42,721 nucleotides of DNA from Pseudomonadota bacterium (GCA_018823135.1 JAHJJF010000103.1:1-42721); one strand, 5' to 3'. Positions 26,055-35,205 are shown, counted from the stretch's first letter. Notes: generated from the sequence alone by a model not told the origin. Numbers and translations: made by a program.

Positions 26055-26849
26055 ATGAACAACCACAGACAATGCAGCCGATTCAAGCTCCTCCTGGAAT
26101 ATGACGGCAGCCGTTACAGCGGCTGGCAGAAGCAGAACGATGCCCGGACCATCCAGGGCACACTCCTTGACGCCGGAGCGGTGATATTCGGCAGCAAGCT
26201 GGACATCCAGGGAAACGGCCGCACCGATGCAGGGGTCCACGCCCTGAATTATACCGCCCATCTTGAGGCCAGCACAACCATGAGGCCTGAGGATATTCTG
26301 GTCAGGTTCAATGAACTCCTGCCATCAGACATTGTCGTGCTGGAGGTCGCGCCCTGTGCCGCCCGTTTTCACGCCCGCCACAACTGCATCGGCCGGAGCT
26401 ATCTCTACCGGATCTCGCTGCGCAAGAGCGCTTTTGCCAAAAAACATGTCTGGTGGGTAAAAGACAAGCTCGACGTAAAGGCCATGGCCGAGGCAGGCAG
26501 TCTTTTCGTCGGCATGCATGATTTTGTTTCATTTGCTGAAAAGCAGGAACTGAAAAAATCCACCAAGGTGATGATCAACGCCATCCAGATCTTCGAAGAT
26601 GATGAGATTATCTATTTCCGGACGGTGGGGTCACACTTTCTCTGGAAGATGATCCGCAGGATGGCGGCGGTGCTGGTGGAGGTGGGCCGGGGCAAGCTGA
26701 GTGTTGAGGATGTGGAAACCTTTCTCCGAACCAGGACTGATGCTCCCAGCCGGTTGCTGGCCCCGCCCGCAGGCCTGTTCTTTGAGCGGGCCTTTTATGA
26801 CCAGGGCGAATTCAATACTTTTCTGTCAGAAATAGCTGAGAAGGCCTGA
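26055..26849 (+). CDS. truA: tRNA pseudouridine(38-40) synthase TruA
   Basis: A 264-residue enzyme converting U38-U40 of the tRNA anticodon arm to pseudouridine. The catalytic aspartate is Asp58 in GNGRTDAGVHA. Other family motifs: FKLLLEYDGSRYSGWQKQ at 10-27, ARFHARHNCIGRSYLYRI in the middle, VGSHFLWKMIRRMAAVLVEV near the C-terminus and LAPPAGLFF. ATG 26055 is chosen because AAAAGGAT precedes it by about 5 nt and the family begins here; the longer frame from 26016 is unsupported. The last 24 nt overlap the convergent radical SAM gene. Confidence 0.96.
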   Translation: MNNHRQCSRFKLLLEYDGSRYSGWQKQNDARTIQGTLLDAGAVIFGSKLDIQGNGRTDAGVHALNYTAHLEASTTMRPEDILVRFNELLPSDIVVLEVAPCAARFHARHNCIGRSYLYRISLRKSAFAKKHVWWVKDKLDVKAMAEAGSLFVGMHDFVSFAEKQELKKSTKVMINAIQIFEDDEIIYFRTVGSHFLWKMIRRMAAVLVEVGRGKLSVEDVETFLRTRTDAPSRLLAPPAGLFFERAFYDQGEFNTFLSEIAEKA

Positions 26850-28235
26850 CCCCGTCTCCTCGAAGGAACGGATTTCCTTGAGAATAGCCGATTCATCCGG
26901 CGCAGCCAAAGAAACCTGGATATCGCCGCCGGGAAAACACCCTGCCCGGAAAGCCCGAACGGATTCTTCGTCAAGCAGCAGTTCTCCACTTAGAGCCCGG
27001 CGCTCCACCACGATCTTTTTCCCAGGGTTTATTTTGATCTCGCGGTAGGGATTCCGATAGGTAACCGACGGCTTGAGCGTGGCGCCGAAATAGGTGACAT
27101 GGACCGGAAACCGATGGGGATCCAGAAGGGGGAGCAACTGCACATTGATCACCAGCCTGGTCTTCTGACCATTCAGCGACCAGAGCTTCTCTCCGGGGTC
27201 ATTCTGTTCGAACACCTTGACAAGTTCATCCAGTTCTTCAGGGCTGCCGCCAAGGGCCAGACTGCGGATATTGCCGGCGGCGGTAATTGTTTCGTGAGGG
27301 GAGACGAAAACCGTCGCGCCCCGGCGGCGGACGCCCATATTCTGATACCGGTGCCGGTAGATGAAGGAGCAGTAGTTGACGGCAATGCCAAGCTTCCTGT
27401 CAACGGCGAAGCGCAGCATTTCAAGGGCCGTAAGTTCCGATTCGAGAACCGTCACCTTGGGGCCATGGAGAAAGGTATAGGGCCTGGACAGGAGTTTTTC
27501 GCGGTTATGCGTTGTGCAGCGCAGCTGGTGCAGGTTGAGATAATTGACCCCGAGATCGCTGATCCGCACCATGGAATCCCGCAGAATCGCCGCATCTTCG
27601 GGAATTGCCGGGATCTCAACGGTGACATTGGCAATGACTCCCACGGCAAGGCTGACTTTATCAAGGCTGTAACCGTCGGCGCTGATGTCGAAGCGGATCT
27701 CGTCAAGCCCTGCATCCTTGAGAATCGCAAGCTTGTCCGGGGTGAGGAGGATACCGTTGGTATACATCCAGACATGCAGGCCGGCGCCATGCCTTTTCTT
27801 TATCTTCTCAACATACTGGACGGTGCGGTCAAAGGTCAGGAGGGGTTCGCCGCCGCTGATGCCGGCCCCACGGATCTTAAAGGCCGACAGATAATCAACG
27901 TAATCCTTTGCCGCAGAAAACTGCAGGGTGTTGGTGGTGGGTTCCCCCTTGTGGGTCTGGTCCGCAGGACAGTAAAAACAGCGACCGTTGCAGATGCCGT
28001 TGATGAAGAGACAGGACCAGGCCCCTTCGGTGCACAACCTGCAGCCCGGGGAAAGGGCATGGGTATAGAGTTTGGCGCCGTTGCAACAGGTCTTGATATT
28101 GCCTGCCAGTTCCGCAAGCAACCCGCGCCGTTGTTCTTCAGCGGCAACGGTCTGAGCGGTCGTCACCCAGTTCAATGAGTCGAACTGTTCGCCGAACTCC
28201 TGGCGGTTGCCTTCAATAAAACTTTCCCGCTCCAT
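26826..28235 (-). CDS. Radical SAM protein of the COG2108 type (PflA-related)
   Basis: A 469-residue protein. The radical SAM motif is ICNGRCFYCP (Cys82, Cys86, Cys89), preceded by five cysteines (Cys50, Cys51, Cys65, Cys68, Cys75 in KTCCNGAKLY and PGCRLCTEGAWSC) that could bind a second cluster. GAGISGGEPLLTF and VWMYTNGILLT are standard barrel motifs. The C-terminal 150 residues form an additional domain without cysteine clusters. COG2108 proteins are annotated as related to pyruvate formate-lyase activases, but their targets are unknown and no glycyl radical enzyme gene is in view. ATG 28235 follows a G-rich stretch. Confidence 0.85.
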   Translation of the reverse strand: MERESFIEGNRQEFGEQFDSLNWVTTAQTVAAEEQRRGLLAELAGNIKTCCNGAKLYTHALSPGCRLCTEGAWSCLFINGICNGRCFYCPADQTHKGEPTTNTLQFSAAKDYVDYLSAFKIRGAGISGGEPLLTFDRTVQYVEKIKKRHGAGLHVWMYTNGILLTPDKLAILKDAGLDEIRFDISADGYSLDKVSLAVGVIANVTVEIPAIPEDAAILRDSMVRISDLGVNYLNLHQLRCTTHNREKLLSRPYTFLHGPKVTVLESELTALEMLRFAVDRKLGIAVNYCSFIYRHRYQNMGVRRRGATVFVSPHETITAAGNIRSLALGGSPEELDELVKVFEQNDPGEKLWSLNGQKTRLVINVQLLPLLDPHRFPVHVTYFGATLKPSVTYRNPYREIKINPGKKIVVERRALSGELLLDEESVRAFRAGCFPGGDIQVSLAAPDESAILKEIRSFEETGSGLLSYF

Positions 28236-28441
28236 GCCCGATTGCCCCCAGCTCTTTGTTTTCCGCAGTCTCTAAAAAAAACGATCATGACCAGTGCGGG
28301 CTTGCATGTATCATGCAATGCACCTGTTTAGCAAGCTATTTCAAAATCACCTGCAGACAGTTGAGAACAGGGTATCACCGCACCTCAATCCTTTTTTTGC
28401 CACCCCTTGCGCTTTTTTCATTTCTTCATTACCCTGCCAAC

Positions 28442-29242
28442 ATGTCCAAAGCAACCTTGACTCCCCTGGATGTCTATAAGATCCTGCCGCAAACCAATTG
28501 CCGTAAATGCCTGCTGCCCTCCTGTCTGGCATTTGCCGCGGCAATCGTCGCGGGTAACAGAAAACTCAAGGACTGCCCGGACCTCGACCAGAGCACAATG
28601 GCCGACTTCTCGGCCAGGTATCAGAATCCGGAGGTCAAGGAGATGAACCAGGCGGAGTTCATCGACAAATTGCAGAGAAAAATGGCAATGCTTGATCTTG
28701 CCGCCATTGCCCCGCTGATCGGCGCAATTGTCAAGAGAGACGCCATCATCATCAATTCCATGGGCAAGGATTTCGTCCTGGACCGGCAGGGCAACATGAC
28801 CTCGGAATGCCATATCATCCCCTGGGTGCAGGCGCCGTTGCTCTCCTACATTACCCATGAAACTCATGCAGACATTACCGGCAGGTGGACATCATTCAGG
28901 GAAATCAAAGGGGGGATTGAATGGCAGGGGCTCTTTACCAGCCGCTGTGAAGAACCGCTCCGCAAACTGGCTGATGACCACCCGGACCTGCTCACTGACC
29001 TGATCGGTCTGTTCATGGGGAAATCCATTGACTGGTATGAAGCGGATATTGCGCTGATCCTCTACCCGCTACCCAAGATCCCCATTCTCATCTGTTACCA
29101 GGCCCCGGAGGGCGACCTGCAATCAAAGCTCACCATCTTTTTCGATGCGTGCTGCAGCACCAATCTGCATATCAAATCCATCTTCACCCTCTGCTCCGGA
29201 CTGGTGCAGATGTTTGCCAAGATTGCCGAGCATCACCGGTAA
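28442..29242 (+). CDS. Fe-S cluster domain plus DUF3786 protein
   Basis: A 266-residue protein from ATG 28442. The N-terminal cluster motif is C-x2-C-x4-C-x16-C (Cys20, Cys23, Cys28, Cys45; TNCRKCLLPSCLAF then LKDCPDL), as in the FeS domain of RnfB and corrinoid Fe-S proteins. The rest (about 75-260) is a DUF3786 domain (PLPKIPILICYQAPEGD). This architecture is frequent in sulfate reducers and acetogens; a role in corrinoid or one-carbon metabolism has been suggested by context elsewhere, but nothing here supports a specific reaction. The frame is open upstream to 28256, but those residues do not match the family. The ribosome site is poor. Confidence 0.85.
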   Translation: MSKATLTPLDVYKILPQTNCRKCLLPSCLAFAAAIVAGNRKLKDCPDLDQSTMADFSARYQNPEVKEMNQAEFIDKLQRKMAMLDLAAIAPLIGAIVKRDAIIINSMGKDFVLDRQGNMTSECHIIPWVQAPLLSYITHETHADITGRWTSFREIKGGIEWQGLFTSRCEEPLRKLADDHPDLLTDLIGLFMGKSIDWYEADIALILYPLPKIPILICYQAPEGDLQSKLTIFFDACCSTNLHIKSIFTLCSGLVQMFAKIAEHHR

Positions 29243-29425
29243 TTAGAGACCAAAGGGCCAACCTCCTCAACGAAAGACGAAGGTGTCTTGTCTCCCCGGA
29301 ATTACGCCGCAGGCAGAGGGATACGATTTTCCGGAGATAGTGCCAAGAGTTTCAGGGATAAATATCCCCCTGTCCCCTCCTCTGATATAATGGGACAAGG
29401 AATCAAATCATTGGCCGGAACACAG

Positions 29426-29539
29426 CTATGAAGTCTTTTTCGGTTGTTTATCCTGCTTCTTTTTGGTCTGTTTATCCTGTTTCATATTCATCTGTTTCTT
29501 GCTCTTGTCCTTATCTTTCTTACCACCCTTGTCTCCCAT
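29426..29539 (-). CDS. 37-residue Lys/Gln-rich protein
   Basis: A minus-strand ORF of 37 codons plus stop, with GGAAAGGAGC as a strong ribosome site about 5 nt before the ATG. The peptide begins MGDKGGKKDKDKSKKQ and continues with DKQTKKKQDKQPKKTS; nearly half the residues are lysine, and a KQDKQ element repeats. It is too hydrophilic to fold in a usual way. It is similar in character to, but not clearly homologous with, the protein at 1430-1549. Short proteins beginning MGDKGGKKDK recur, by my recollection, in environmental Proteobacteria, but I know of no function. Confidence 0.65.
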   Translation of the reverse strand: MGDKGGKKDKDKSKKQMNMKQDKQTKKKQDKQPKKTS

Positions 29540-29986
29540 TGCCTGCTCCTTTCCTGTTGTCAGTCATCTTCTCGACATGTGGGCTGTCGCTGCGTTGTGA
29601 GTCCTCACTTTACGTCTCTTCCTGTCCCGGAGGCCGGCTAAGATATGCCGCCTTCAATATATGGATGGAGAAGAAGGGATGCTGGCTTGTTATCCTTTCC
29701 CTTATTCTCTTGCTCGAACAAGCATACCCGGCAGCCAGAAGATTGCAAAGCTTAAATTGTTAGTTAGCGGATCCGATGGGGGCGGCCAGAAAGGACAGCC
29801 TCAGTGATCATCAAATTTGAGATATCTTTGACTCCGCCGAACAGGAGGAGAAACAACCGGATTTATTCTGCACCATCTACTGCTGAAACTTGGCATTACG
29901 TCCCCGGATTTCGATCACCGGTATCATCTTTTAATCCATCATCCTGAGTGCTTAATTTTCAAGATGTAACCCTGGTCTTTCGTCCT
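29540..29986. other. 447-bp region without a recognised gene
   Basis: A plus-strand frame with hydrophobic stretches (29428-29763) overlaps the antisense micro-gene and has no family pattern, so it was left out. A short palindrome GTGAGTCCTCAC lies at about 29596-29607. There is no clear terminator behind the beta-CASP gene that ends at 29987. Confidence 0.35.
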
Positions 29987-31396
29987 TTAGAATATAAAAC
30001 TCTGGTGCGGGTCCGGGATATGAACCGACTCAAAGCCAAGTTCTGAACGCAGCGCTTCAGCAAAGGAGTTTGCCGAAGATTCCTCGCCGTGAACAACAAG
30101 GGTAAGGCGCGGTTTCTTCTTCATGGCCCCGGCCCAGGCCAGCAAACCGTCACGGTCTGCATGGCCGCTGAACCCGGTCAGCACCTCCACCCTGGCATTA
30201 AGATCATACTCTTCCCCGAAAATCCGTACAGTTTTCTCGCCATCGACGATTCTTCTGCCCAGGGTATTCGGAGCCTGCCAGCCGGTGATCAGGATGGTGT
30301 TTCTCGGATCACTGATGCGACTTTTCAGGTGATGAAGAATACGGCCGCCCTCCATCATCCCACTGGCGCTGATGATAATCGCCGATTTGTCTGAAGCACT
30401 CAGTTCCTTGGATTCCGCGATCGAACCGGTGTATTGCATGGTCTCGAAACCAAAGGGGTTATTATTGCTGTCCTGAAGCATGAACTTGCGGATCTCCGCG
30501 TCATAGGTCTCCGGGTGCAGACGAAAAATGTCAGTGACCCTGGTTGCCAGAGGGCTGTCCACATATATCGGCAATGACGGCAGTTCCCCGGCGTTGAAAA
30601 GCTTATGCAGGGCGTAGACGATCTGCTGGGTTCGGCCCACGGCAAAGGCCGGGATCAGCAGAGACCCTCCGCGCTTTGTCGTTTGATCGACTATCCGCTT
30701 CAGTTCCTTTTCAGACTCGGGGTACGGCGCATGGGTTCGGTCGCCGTATGTGCTCTCGATAATCAGAATATCGGCTCCCTCGGTAATCGGCTGCGGGTCG
30801 CGAATAATCGGAATGCCTGGCCGGCCGATGTCTCCGCTGAAAACAACCCTGACCGGTTTGCCGGTGGCATCATCCTGAATATCCAGGACCACATGAGCGC
30901 TGCCCAGCATATGACCGGCATCCACCAGGGTCAACTCAACTCCTGGCAGAATCTGCCGTTTGTGGTTGTACCCGATCCCGATAAAGTGCTCCATGGCCTT
31001 GACCACATCCTCTTTGCCGTACAGCGGTTCAAAGAGATTCTTGCCGGCTTTCAGCCGTTTGCGGTTGACATACTCAACATCCTTCTCCTGGATGAAGGCG
31101 CTGTCCATCAGCATGACGGCGCAAAGGTCCCGGGTGGCGGAAGTGCAGATGATGTCGCCCTGAAAACCATTTTTTACCCGGCAGGGGATGTTGCCAGAAT
31201 GATCCATATGGGCATGAGATAGAATAATTGCATCAAGATCCTTGCCTTCACAGGGCCATTGCCGGTTCAGCTCAAAGGCCTCTTTGCGTTTGCCTTGAAA
31301 CAGGCCGCAATCGAGAAGAAAACGTAAGCCGTTGACTTCGATCATATGCTGCGAGCCTGTGACTGTTTTTGCAGCACCGAGGGTGGTAATCTTCAT
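29987..31396 (-). CDS. Beta-CASP metallo-beta-lactamase fold RNase (YSH1/CPSF-like)
   Basis: A 469-residue protein with the metallo-beta-lactamase motif HAHMDH at 61-66, VDAGHMLGSAHVVL, FSGDIG and ESTYGDR. The beta-CASP insert is at about 185-390, with ISASGMMEGGRILHHL, and the RMMBL-like C-terminus contains TGFSGHADRDGLLAW. These are RNA-processing nucleases (COG1236) related to the mRNA 3'-end endonuclease CPSF-73. Zinc ligands all appear intact. AGGAGG precedes the ATG by 4 nt. It is cytoplasmic, with a likely role in RNA maturation or decay. Confidence 0.95.
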   Translation of the reverse strand: MKITTLGAAKTVTGSQHMIEVNGLRFLLDCGLFQGKRKEAFELNRQWPCEGKDLDAIILSHAHMDHSGNIPCRVKNGFQGDIICTSATRDLCAVMLMDSAFIQEKDVEYVNRKRLKAGKNLFEPLYGKEDVVKAMEHFIGIGYNHKRQILPGVELTLVDAGHMLGSAHVVLDIQDDATGKPVRVVFSGDIGRPGIPIIRDPQPITEGADILIIESTYGDRTHAPYPESEKELKRIVDQTTKRGGSLLIPAFAVGRTQQIVYALHKLFNAGELPSLPIYVDSPLATRVTDIFRLHPETYDAEIRKFMLQDSNNNPFGFETMQYTGSIAESKELSASDKSAIIISASGMMEGGRILHHLKSRISDPRNTILITGWQAPNTLGRRIVDGEKTVRIFGEEYDLNARVEVLTGFSGHADRDGLLAWAGAMKKKPRLTLVVHGEESSANSFAEALRSELGFESVHIPDPHQSFIF

Positions 31397-31523
31397 CTTT
31401 CCTCCTGTATGGACCCGGCTTCAATGAACTTCAGCGGCATCCCGACAATAGCTTCTGAAACTCCTGATTTTCAAAACATCACAGCTGATAACTCTTCATC
31501 GAACAATTGAGATCAGCCCCGGT

Positions 31524-31832
31524 TCACTCCAATTCCTCTTCTTCTCTTGGTTTTTTGGTTCGAATACCGGGCTTGGCGAGAATTTCCAAATAAAATGATT
31601 CAAGCTGCTCTGATTCAGCCTGAGAAATGAATTTATTGATGGCGGAGACGTGGATAACCTCACTGCTCGCTTGATCAACACCGAACCGACAGTCAAAATC
31701 CCAAAAATCCACGTTGGGGGGGAGAGTCTTTCGCCGTTCTCTTTTTATATATTTTTTAACTTCATATTTGATGGCTTCAACAAGCCTTGGAACCTTGATC
31801 TTTGGATGGGTCATTTTAAATGTTTTTTTCAT
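31524..31832 (-). CDS. DUF6172 family protein
   Basis: A 102-residue protein matching the small DUF6172 family: it opens MKKTFKMTHPKIKVPRLVEA, then KRERRKTLPPNVDFWDFDC, and ends with SEQLESFYLEILAKPG. No function is known. It is charged, without membrane segments. A highly acidic tail (PREEEELE) follows a Lys-rich stretch. GGA precedes the ATG weakly. It lies 127 bp upstream of the beta-CASP gene on the same strand, possibly in the same transcript. Confidence 0.85.
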   Translation of the reverse strand: MKKTFKMTHPKIKVPRLVEAIKYEVKKYIKRERRKTLPPNVDFWDFDCRFGVDQASSEVIHVSAINKFISQAESEQLESFYLEILAKPGIRTKKPREEEELE

Positions 31833-31874
31833 AGTGATTCCAAAATGTTTGACTGATATTATTAATAGTAAACT

Positions 31875-31903
31875 TTGATAAAATCTATAGATAGCGAATG
31901 CAA
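31875..31903 (-). promoter_or_regulatory. Candidate promoter of the DUF6172 gene
   Basis: Read on the minus strand: TTGCAT (31903-31898), a 17-bp spacer and TATCAA (31880-31875), about 40 bp before the ATG at 31832. Each box matches the sigma-70 consensus at four of six positions. Confidence 0.35.
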
Positions 31904-32260
31904 TGAGACTTCGAACAGACTGATTTCATCGACTTGCGTTGCAACATGTTGATTTTGTGAGGTGAACTTTTGCTCCCGCGAATTTTTACCCACAGGGCAT
32001 AAATACGAGTCCATCAACTTTGTTTAATGACATGATATCATCAAGGTGCGGTTTTCCAAATCGTTTCTTACATCGATAATCTATTTACCTGATCGGAGTC
32101 ATTTTATTGCCGGCTTTAACTCATGACTGCAAGTTGAAATAAAAAATATGGGAGCAAATCATTGGCTGGAACAGGATAATCCAGGATAGCATAAAAAGAA
32201 GGTTTTCAGGGAATAATACGATAATGCAGGCCTGCCCTCTTCGCTCTGTTTACTTACCAA
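31904..32260. other. AT-rich intergenic region
   Basis: No gene or hairpin terminator is seen. The stretch is clearly more AT-rich than its neighbours. It separates the divergently ending kinase-like gene from the DUF6172 promoter. Confidence 0.4.
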
Positions 32261-34789
32261 TCATTCCGGATCCAGGGCAAGGCGGAATCCGAGATATTTA
32301 AATTTGAAATACGGCATGTACCTGCCGCGATATGCGGCGCGGACATTATCTCTATAGTAGGACCAGCTGCCTCCCCGAACGACTCGGCTCGTGCCTGTTG
32401 TCGGGCCCTGTGGATTTTTGCCGGGGCTTATTCCATAATAGGTGTCGCTGTACCAGTCACTGCACCATTCCCAGACATTGCCGCTCATATCATGAATTCC
32501 CAGCTGGTTGGGATTTTTGGTCCCTACTTCCCAGGTATGGCCTTTACTGTTTTCCATATACCACGCCACGGCATCCACATCATCACCACCGGAATACTTC
32601 TGGTTCATACCGCGGCTCCGTGCCGCAAACTCCCACTCAGCCTCGGTGGGTAATCGGAATTTTTTTCCCGTCAACCCTTTGAGCTTTTCAAGATATTTCT
32701 GCGCATCATCCCATGAAACACGCTCAACTGGGAAATCGGCCCCATTTTTGAAATGGGAAGGGTTGTCCCCCAAAACACTCTGCCAATTCCCCTGGGTCAC
32801 CTCGTATTTTGCAATATAATAATCATCAAGGCAAACTTTATGGACCGGCTTTTCAAACTGGTTGCCAATGTCAAAGGTGTCACCCATTTTAAAACAGCCG
32901 CCCTTGACAAAAATCATGTCTCCGACAAGTTTTGCCATGAGACGTTCCCGGGCCAGTTCTTTTTCTTTTTCGTCTATCCGGACTTTAACATTCGTGATGA
33001 GTTCATCAAGGCCGGCCAGAGTCGGCATGAGCGCTTTCGCTGCCATATACTTTTGCAGGGCCTGCACAAACTCCAATGCCTTTTCTAACGCTATTCCTTC
33101 AACGACAAACCCCTTTGCACCGGCCAGTAGAGCTCGTGAAGCTGCCTCATTTTGCAGTTTCCTTAGAAGTACCCATGCGCTGGCGACCCCGGGATCATCA
33201 TTCTTAAGTGCCTCTGCCTCCTCAAGATAGTTTTCCGCCTCGGTAAACTTCTCTTTGTTCATGGCATTTTCAGCCTTAATCACCAGCTTTTTGATCTGCG
33301 CTTCTATCAGCCGGTCTCGCTCGTCTGGTTCAACCCAATCTCCCTGGTATTTAACCAGATTGCCGCCGGTGAGTTTCATGTCCAGATGAGCAGTCTGGTC
33401 GATGAGAATTTCAACTTCCTTTTCAGCAGGATAATACCTGTCTGCATGGATGCTGATTGTATGAATGCCTGCCGGGATTGCCTCTAGTGTCAGCGGGGTA
33501 CGTTCCTCTATTTGTTTGCCATCAAGGGCAACAACCCCTGATTCAGGGGTTGAGGTTATTCTGATGCCGCCTTTTCCAGGCGTAAGGGAGTAATTTGTCT
33601 CTACTGTCTGATCCTTTTCTAATTCCACCTCCCTGGTAAGATCGAGGAAATACTTCTTCTGCAACAGGAGAGTAAACTTTCCAGAAGGCAGAGCATTTCC
33701 AGTAAAGGGCGTCTCCCCCAACTCCCTTTTGTCCAGATAGACTCTTGCTCCGGAAGGTTCTGAAGTGATCGATAACGTCACTGTCCCTGTAGCGAATGCA
33801 TCAAATTCTGAGGAATTTTCAATGACTGGCGCATCTTCAATTGAGAAAACTTTCTCAACTTCCTTTTCATGTGCCGGGATAACTACTGGTAGCGGAATAT
33901 TCTTTGCGGGGCTGTTCTGCTGATCCAAGAGGATCGGCGCCCAATAAATTCCAACCGCGACAAAAAGAAGAAAGACCACACCTATCAGAATCCAGTGCTG
34001 TGATGATTTCTTGGGTTTTGTTGTTTTTTGGGGTTGGGGATCTTTCTTTTTCACCTCTTTAATTGATGGCTCCGGGTCACTCACCTCTGCGGCAGAGGCA
34101 CCGGAAACCTTCTCTTCAACATTGGTCGACAAGGGAGATTCCTGTTCCTGAACAGAATGGACTGGTTGAACCTCGTCAACAATTAATGGTTCCGGAGGTT
34201 GCTCTTCTGTGGCGGAAAGTCCTAAAACATCTTCAGTGCCTGAGTCCATGGGGGGCAGAAAAAAACCTGCCTCAATCTGATCTATTGCCTCCAGCAGAGT
34301 CCCGGCATTCTGGAATCTGCGGCCAGGATCAACGGCCAGAAGCTGGTCAAGCAGGGACTGATACTGGATCAACATTACCGGCAGATCAGGGAATGAAATA
34401 AGAGATGATTCCGGGCTTAACGGTGGAAGCTTCCTGGTCAGCATCTCATAAAAGACCACACCAAGACTGTAAAGATCAGACCTGGCGTCAATCTCCGACC
34501 CATGAGCCTGTTCCGGACTCATGTAAGGGTCCTGGGCACCCGAACCGTTGCCGCTATGAGATGATTTTTTTGAACGGGAAATTTCGAAATTGGAAAGAGT
34601 TGTTGCTCCGGATTCCTGAAATGTGACGTTTTCAGGCCTGATATGACCATGAACAAAACCCTGTTGATGAACATAAACAAGGGCGCTGGCTAATTGACGG
34701 AGGATCGCAAATGCATCGCCCGAAGAAAGATCTTTGCCGATGTGTTTCCGCAGAGTATTGCCTTCAGGGTTTTCGGTAGAAATCGTCAT
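32261..34789 (-). CDS. Kinase C-lobe (pseudokinase) - TM - PEGA x2 - FGE-like domain protein
   Basis: An 842-residue inner-membrane protein. Residues 1-173 form only the C-lobe of a Ser/Thr kinase: the sequence begins at the hinge (ENPEGNTLRKHI), so the glycine loop and ATP-binding lysine are absent. The catalytic HRD is HGH (47-49), the DFG is NFE (67-69), while MSPEQ (90-94) and DLYSLGVVFYEML remain. It is therefore probably not an active kinase. A charged linker (about 185-263) precedes a membrane helix (about 266-287), two PEGA domains (about 337-470), a helical region (about 480-620) and a C-terminal formylglycine-generating-enzyme-like domain (about 625-840; RLPTEAEWEFAARS, MSGNVWEWCSDWY, RVVRGGSW). 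The active-site cysteines of FGE are missing (RAAYRGRYMP), so it is likely a binding domain facing the periplasm. Confidence 0.85.
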   Translation of the reverse strand: MTISTENPEGNTLRKHIGKDLSSGDAFAILRQLASALVYVHQQGFVHGHIRPENVTFQESGATTLSNFEISRSKKSSHSGNGSGAQDPYMSPEQAHGSEIDARSDLYSLGVVFYEMLTRKLPPLSPESSLISFPDLPVMLIQYQSLLDQLLAVDPGRRFQNAGTLLEAIDQIEAGFFLPPMDSGTEDVLGLSATEEQPPEPLIVDEVQPVHSVQEQESPLSTNVEEKVSGASAAEVSDPEPSIKEVKKKDPQPQKTTKPKKSSQHWILIGVVFLLFVAVGIYWAPILLDQQNSPAKNIPLPVVIPAHEKEVEKVFSIEDAPVIENSSEFDAFATGTVTLSITSEPSGARVYLDKRELGETPFTGNALPSGKFTLLLQKKYFLDLTREVELEKDQTVETNYSLTPGKGGIRITSTPESGVVALDGKQIEERTPLTLEAIPAGIHTISIHADRYYPAEKEVEILIDQTAHLDMKLTGGNLVKYQGDWVEPDERDRLIEAQIKKLVIKAENAMNKEKFTEAENYLEEAEALKNDDPGVASAWVLLRKLQNEAASRALLAGAKGFVVEGIALEKALEFVQALQKYMAAKALMPTLAGLDELITNVKVRIDEKEKELARERLMAKLVGDMIFVKGGCFKMGDTFDIGNQFEKPVHKVCLDDYYIAKYEVTQGNWQSVLGDNPSHFKNGADFPVERVSWDDAQKYLEKLKGLTGKKFRLPTEAEWEFAARSRGMNQKYSGGDDVDAVAWYMENSKGHTWEVGTKNPNQLGIHDMSGNVWEWCSDWYSDTYYGISPGKNPQGPTTGTSRVVRGGSWSYYRDNVRAAYRGRYMPYFKFKYLGFRLALDPE

Positions 34790-34956
34790 GAATTATCTGA
34801 GTTAAACCTATCGAACAAAAACATTTACACAGTATCTGTCAGCCTGCAAGACTATCTTGCCCACCATTCTCAAAAAGCATGCAACTTTTATCTTTTATAA
34901 TATTTCAGGGTAGTTAGCAACTTTTTTATACTTCCTGAAAAAAAGGAGCCAATGTA

Positions 34957-35205
34957 ATGAGTACCGAATGAAATGAATTCAAGAAAATACTGGGTCACGT
35001 GGAGGGAAAGAAAAAGGAAATCGCTCGAAATATCTGCTGTTTCAAGCGAGACCCACTTCTCATGTTTGGATGGCAGAGAAAAGAGTTTTCAGGAGATAAG
35101 GCGACAAGTTTCAAAAATAAAAATCGTCGCCCCCTGCAGATACAACTAGCACTCCATCAGGCACTGGTCAGAAATACCGTTACATCACCATCCTTGAAAA
35201 TATAA
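34957..35205 (+). pseudogene. Small ORF interrupted by an in-frame TGA (possible remnant)
   Basis: AAAGGAG lies about 8 nt before ATG 34957, which reads MSTE and then TGA at 34969-34971. The same frame continues open (NEFKKILGHVEGKKKEIARN and onward) to a stop at 35205. If the TGA were TGG, an intact basic protein of about 82 residues would result. Its 3' end overlaps the convergent ychF gene by about 50 bp, so the real end may be earlier. No family recognised. The rest of the 367-bp gap holds nothing I can identify. Confidence 0.25.

Noticed and set aside
27099-28178. 359-codon plus-strand ORF
   Set aside because: It is antisense to the COG2108 radical SAM gene, whose motifs are unmistakable; the antisense translation has no domain pattern.
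29404-29422. 19-bp near-repeat with 32155-32173 (18 of 19 bases identical)
   Set aside because: A match of this length with one mismatch is roughly what chance allows in 43 kb; no extension or further copy was found.
32261-32900. Active formylglycine-generating enzyme
   Set aside because: The domain fold is recognisable but the active-site cysteines of true FGE are absent, so catalysis is unlikely.
34969-34971. In-frame TGA as a selenocysteine codon
   Set aside because: There is no typical Sec context (no Cys/Sec redox motif, no recognisable SECIS-like stem directly after the TGA), and the ORF has no known selenoprotein features.
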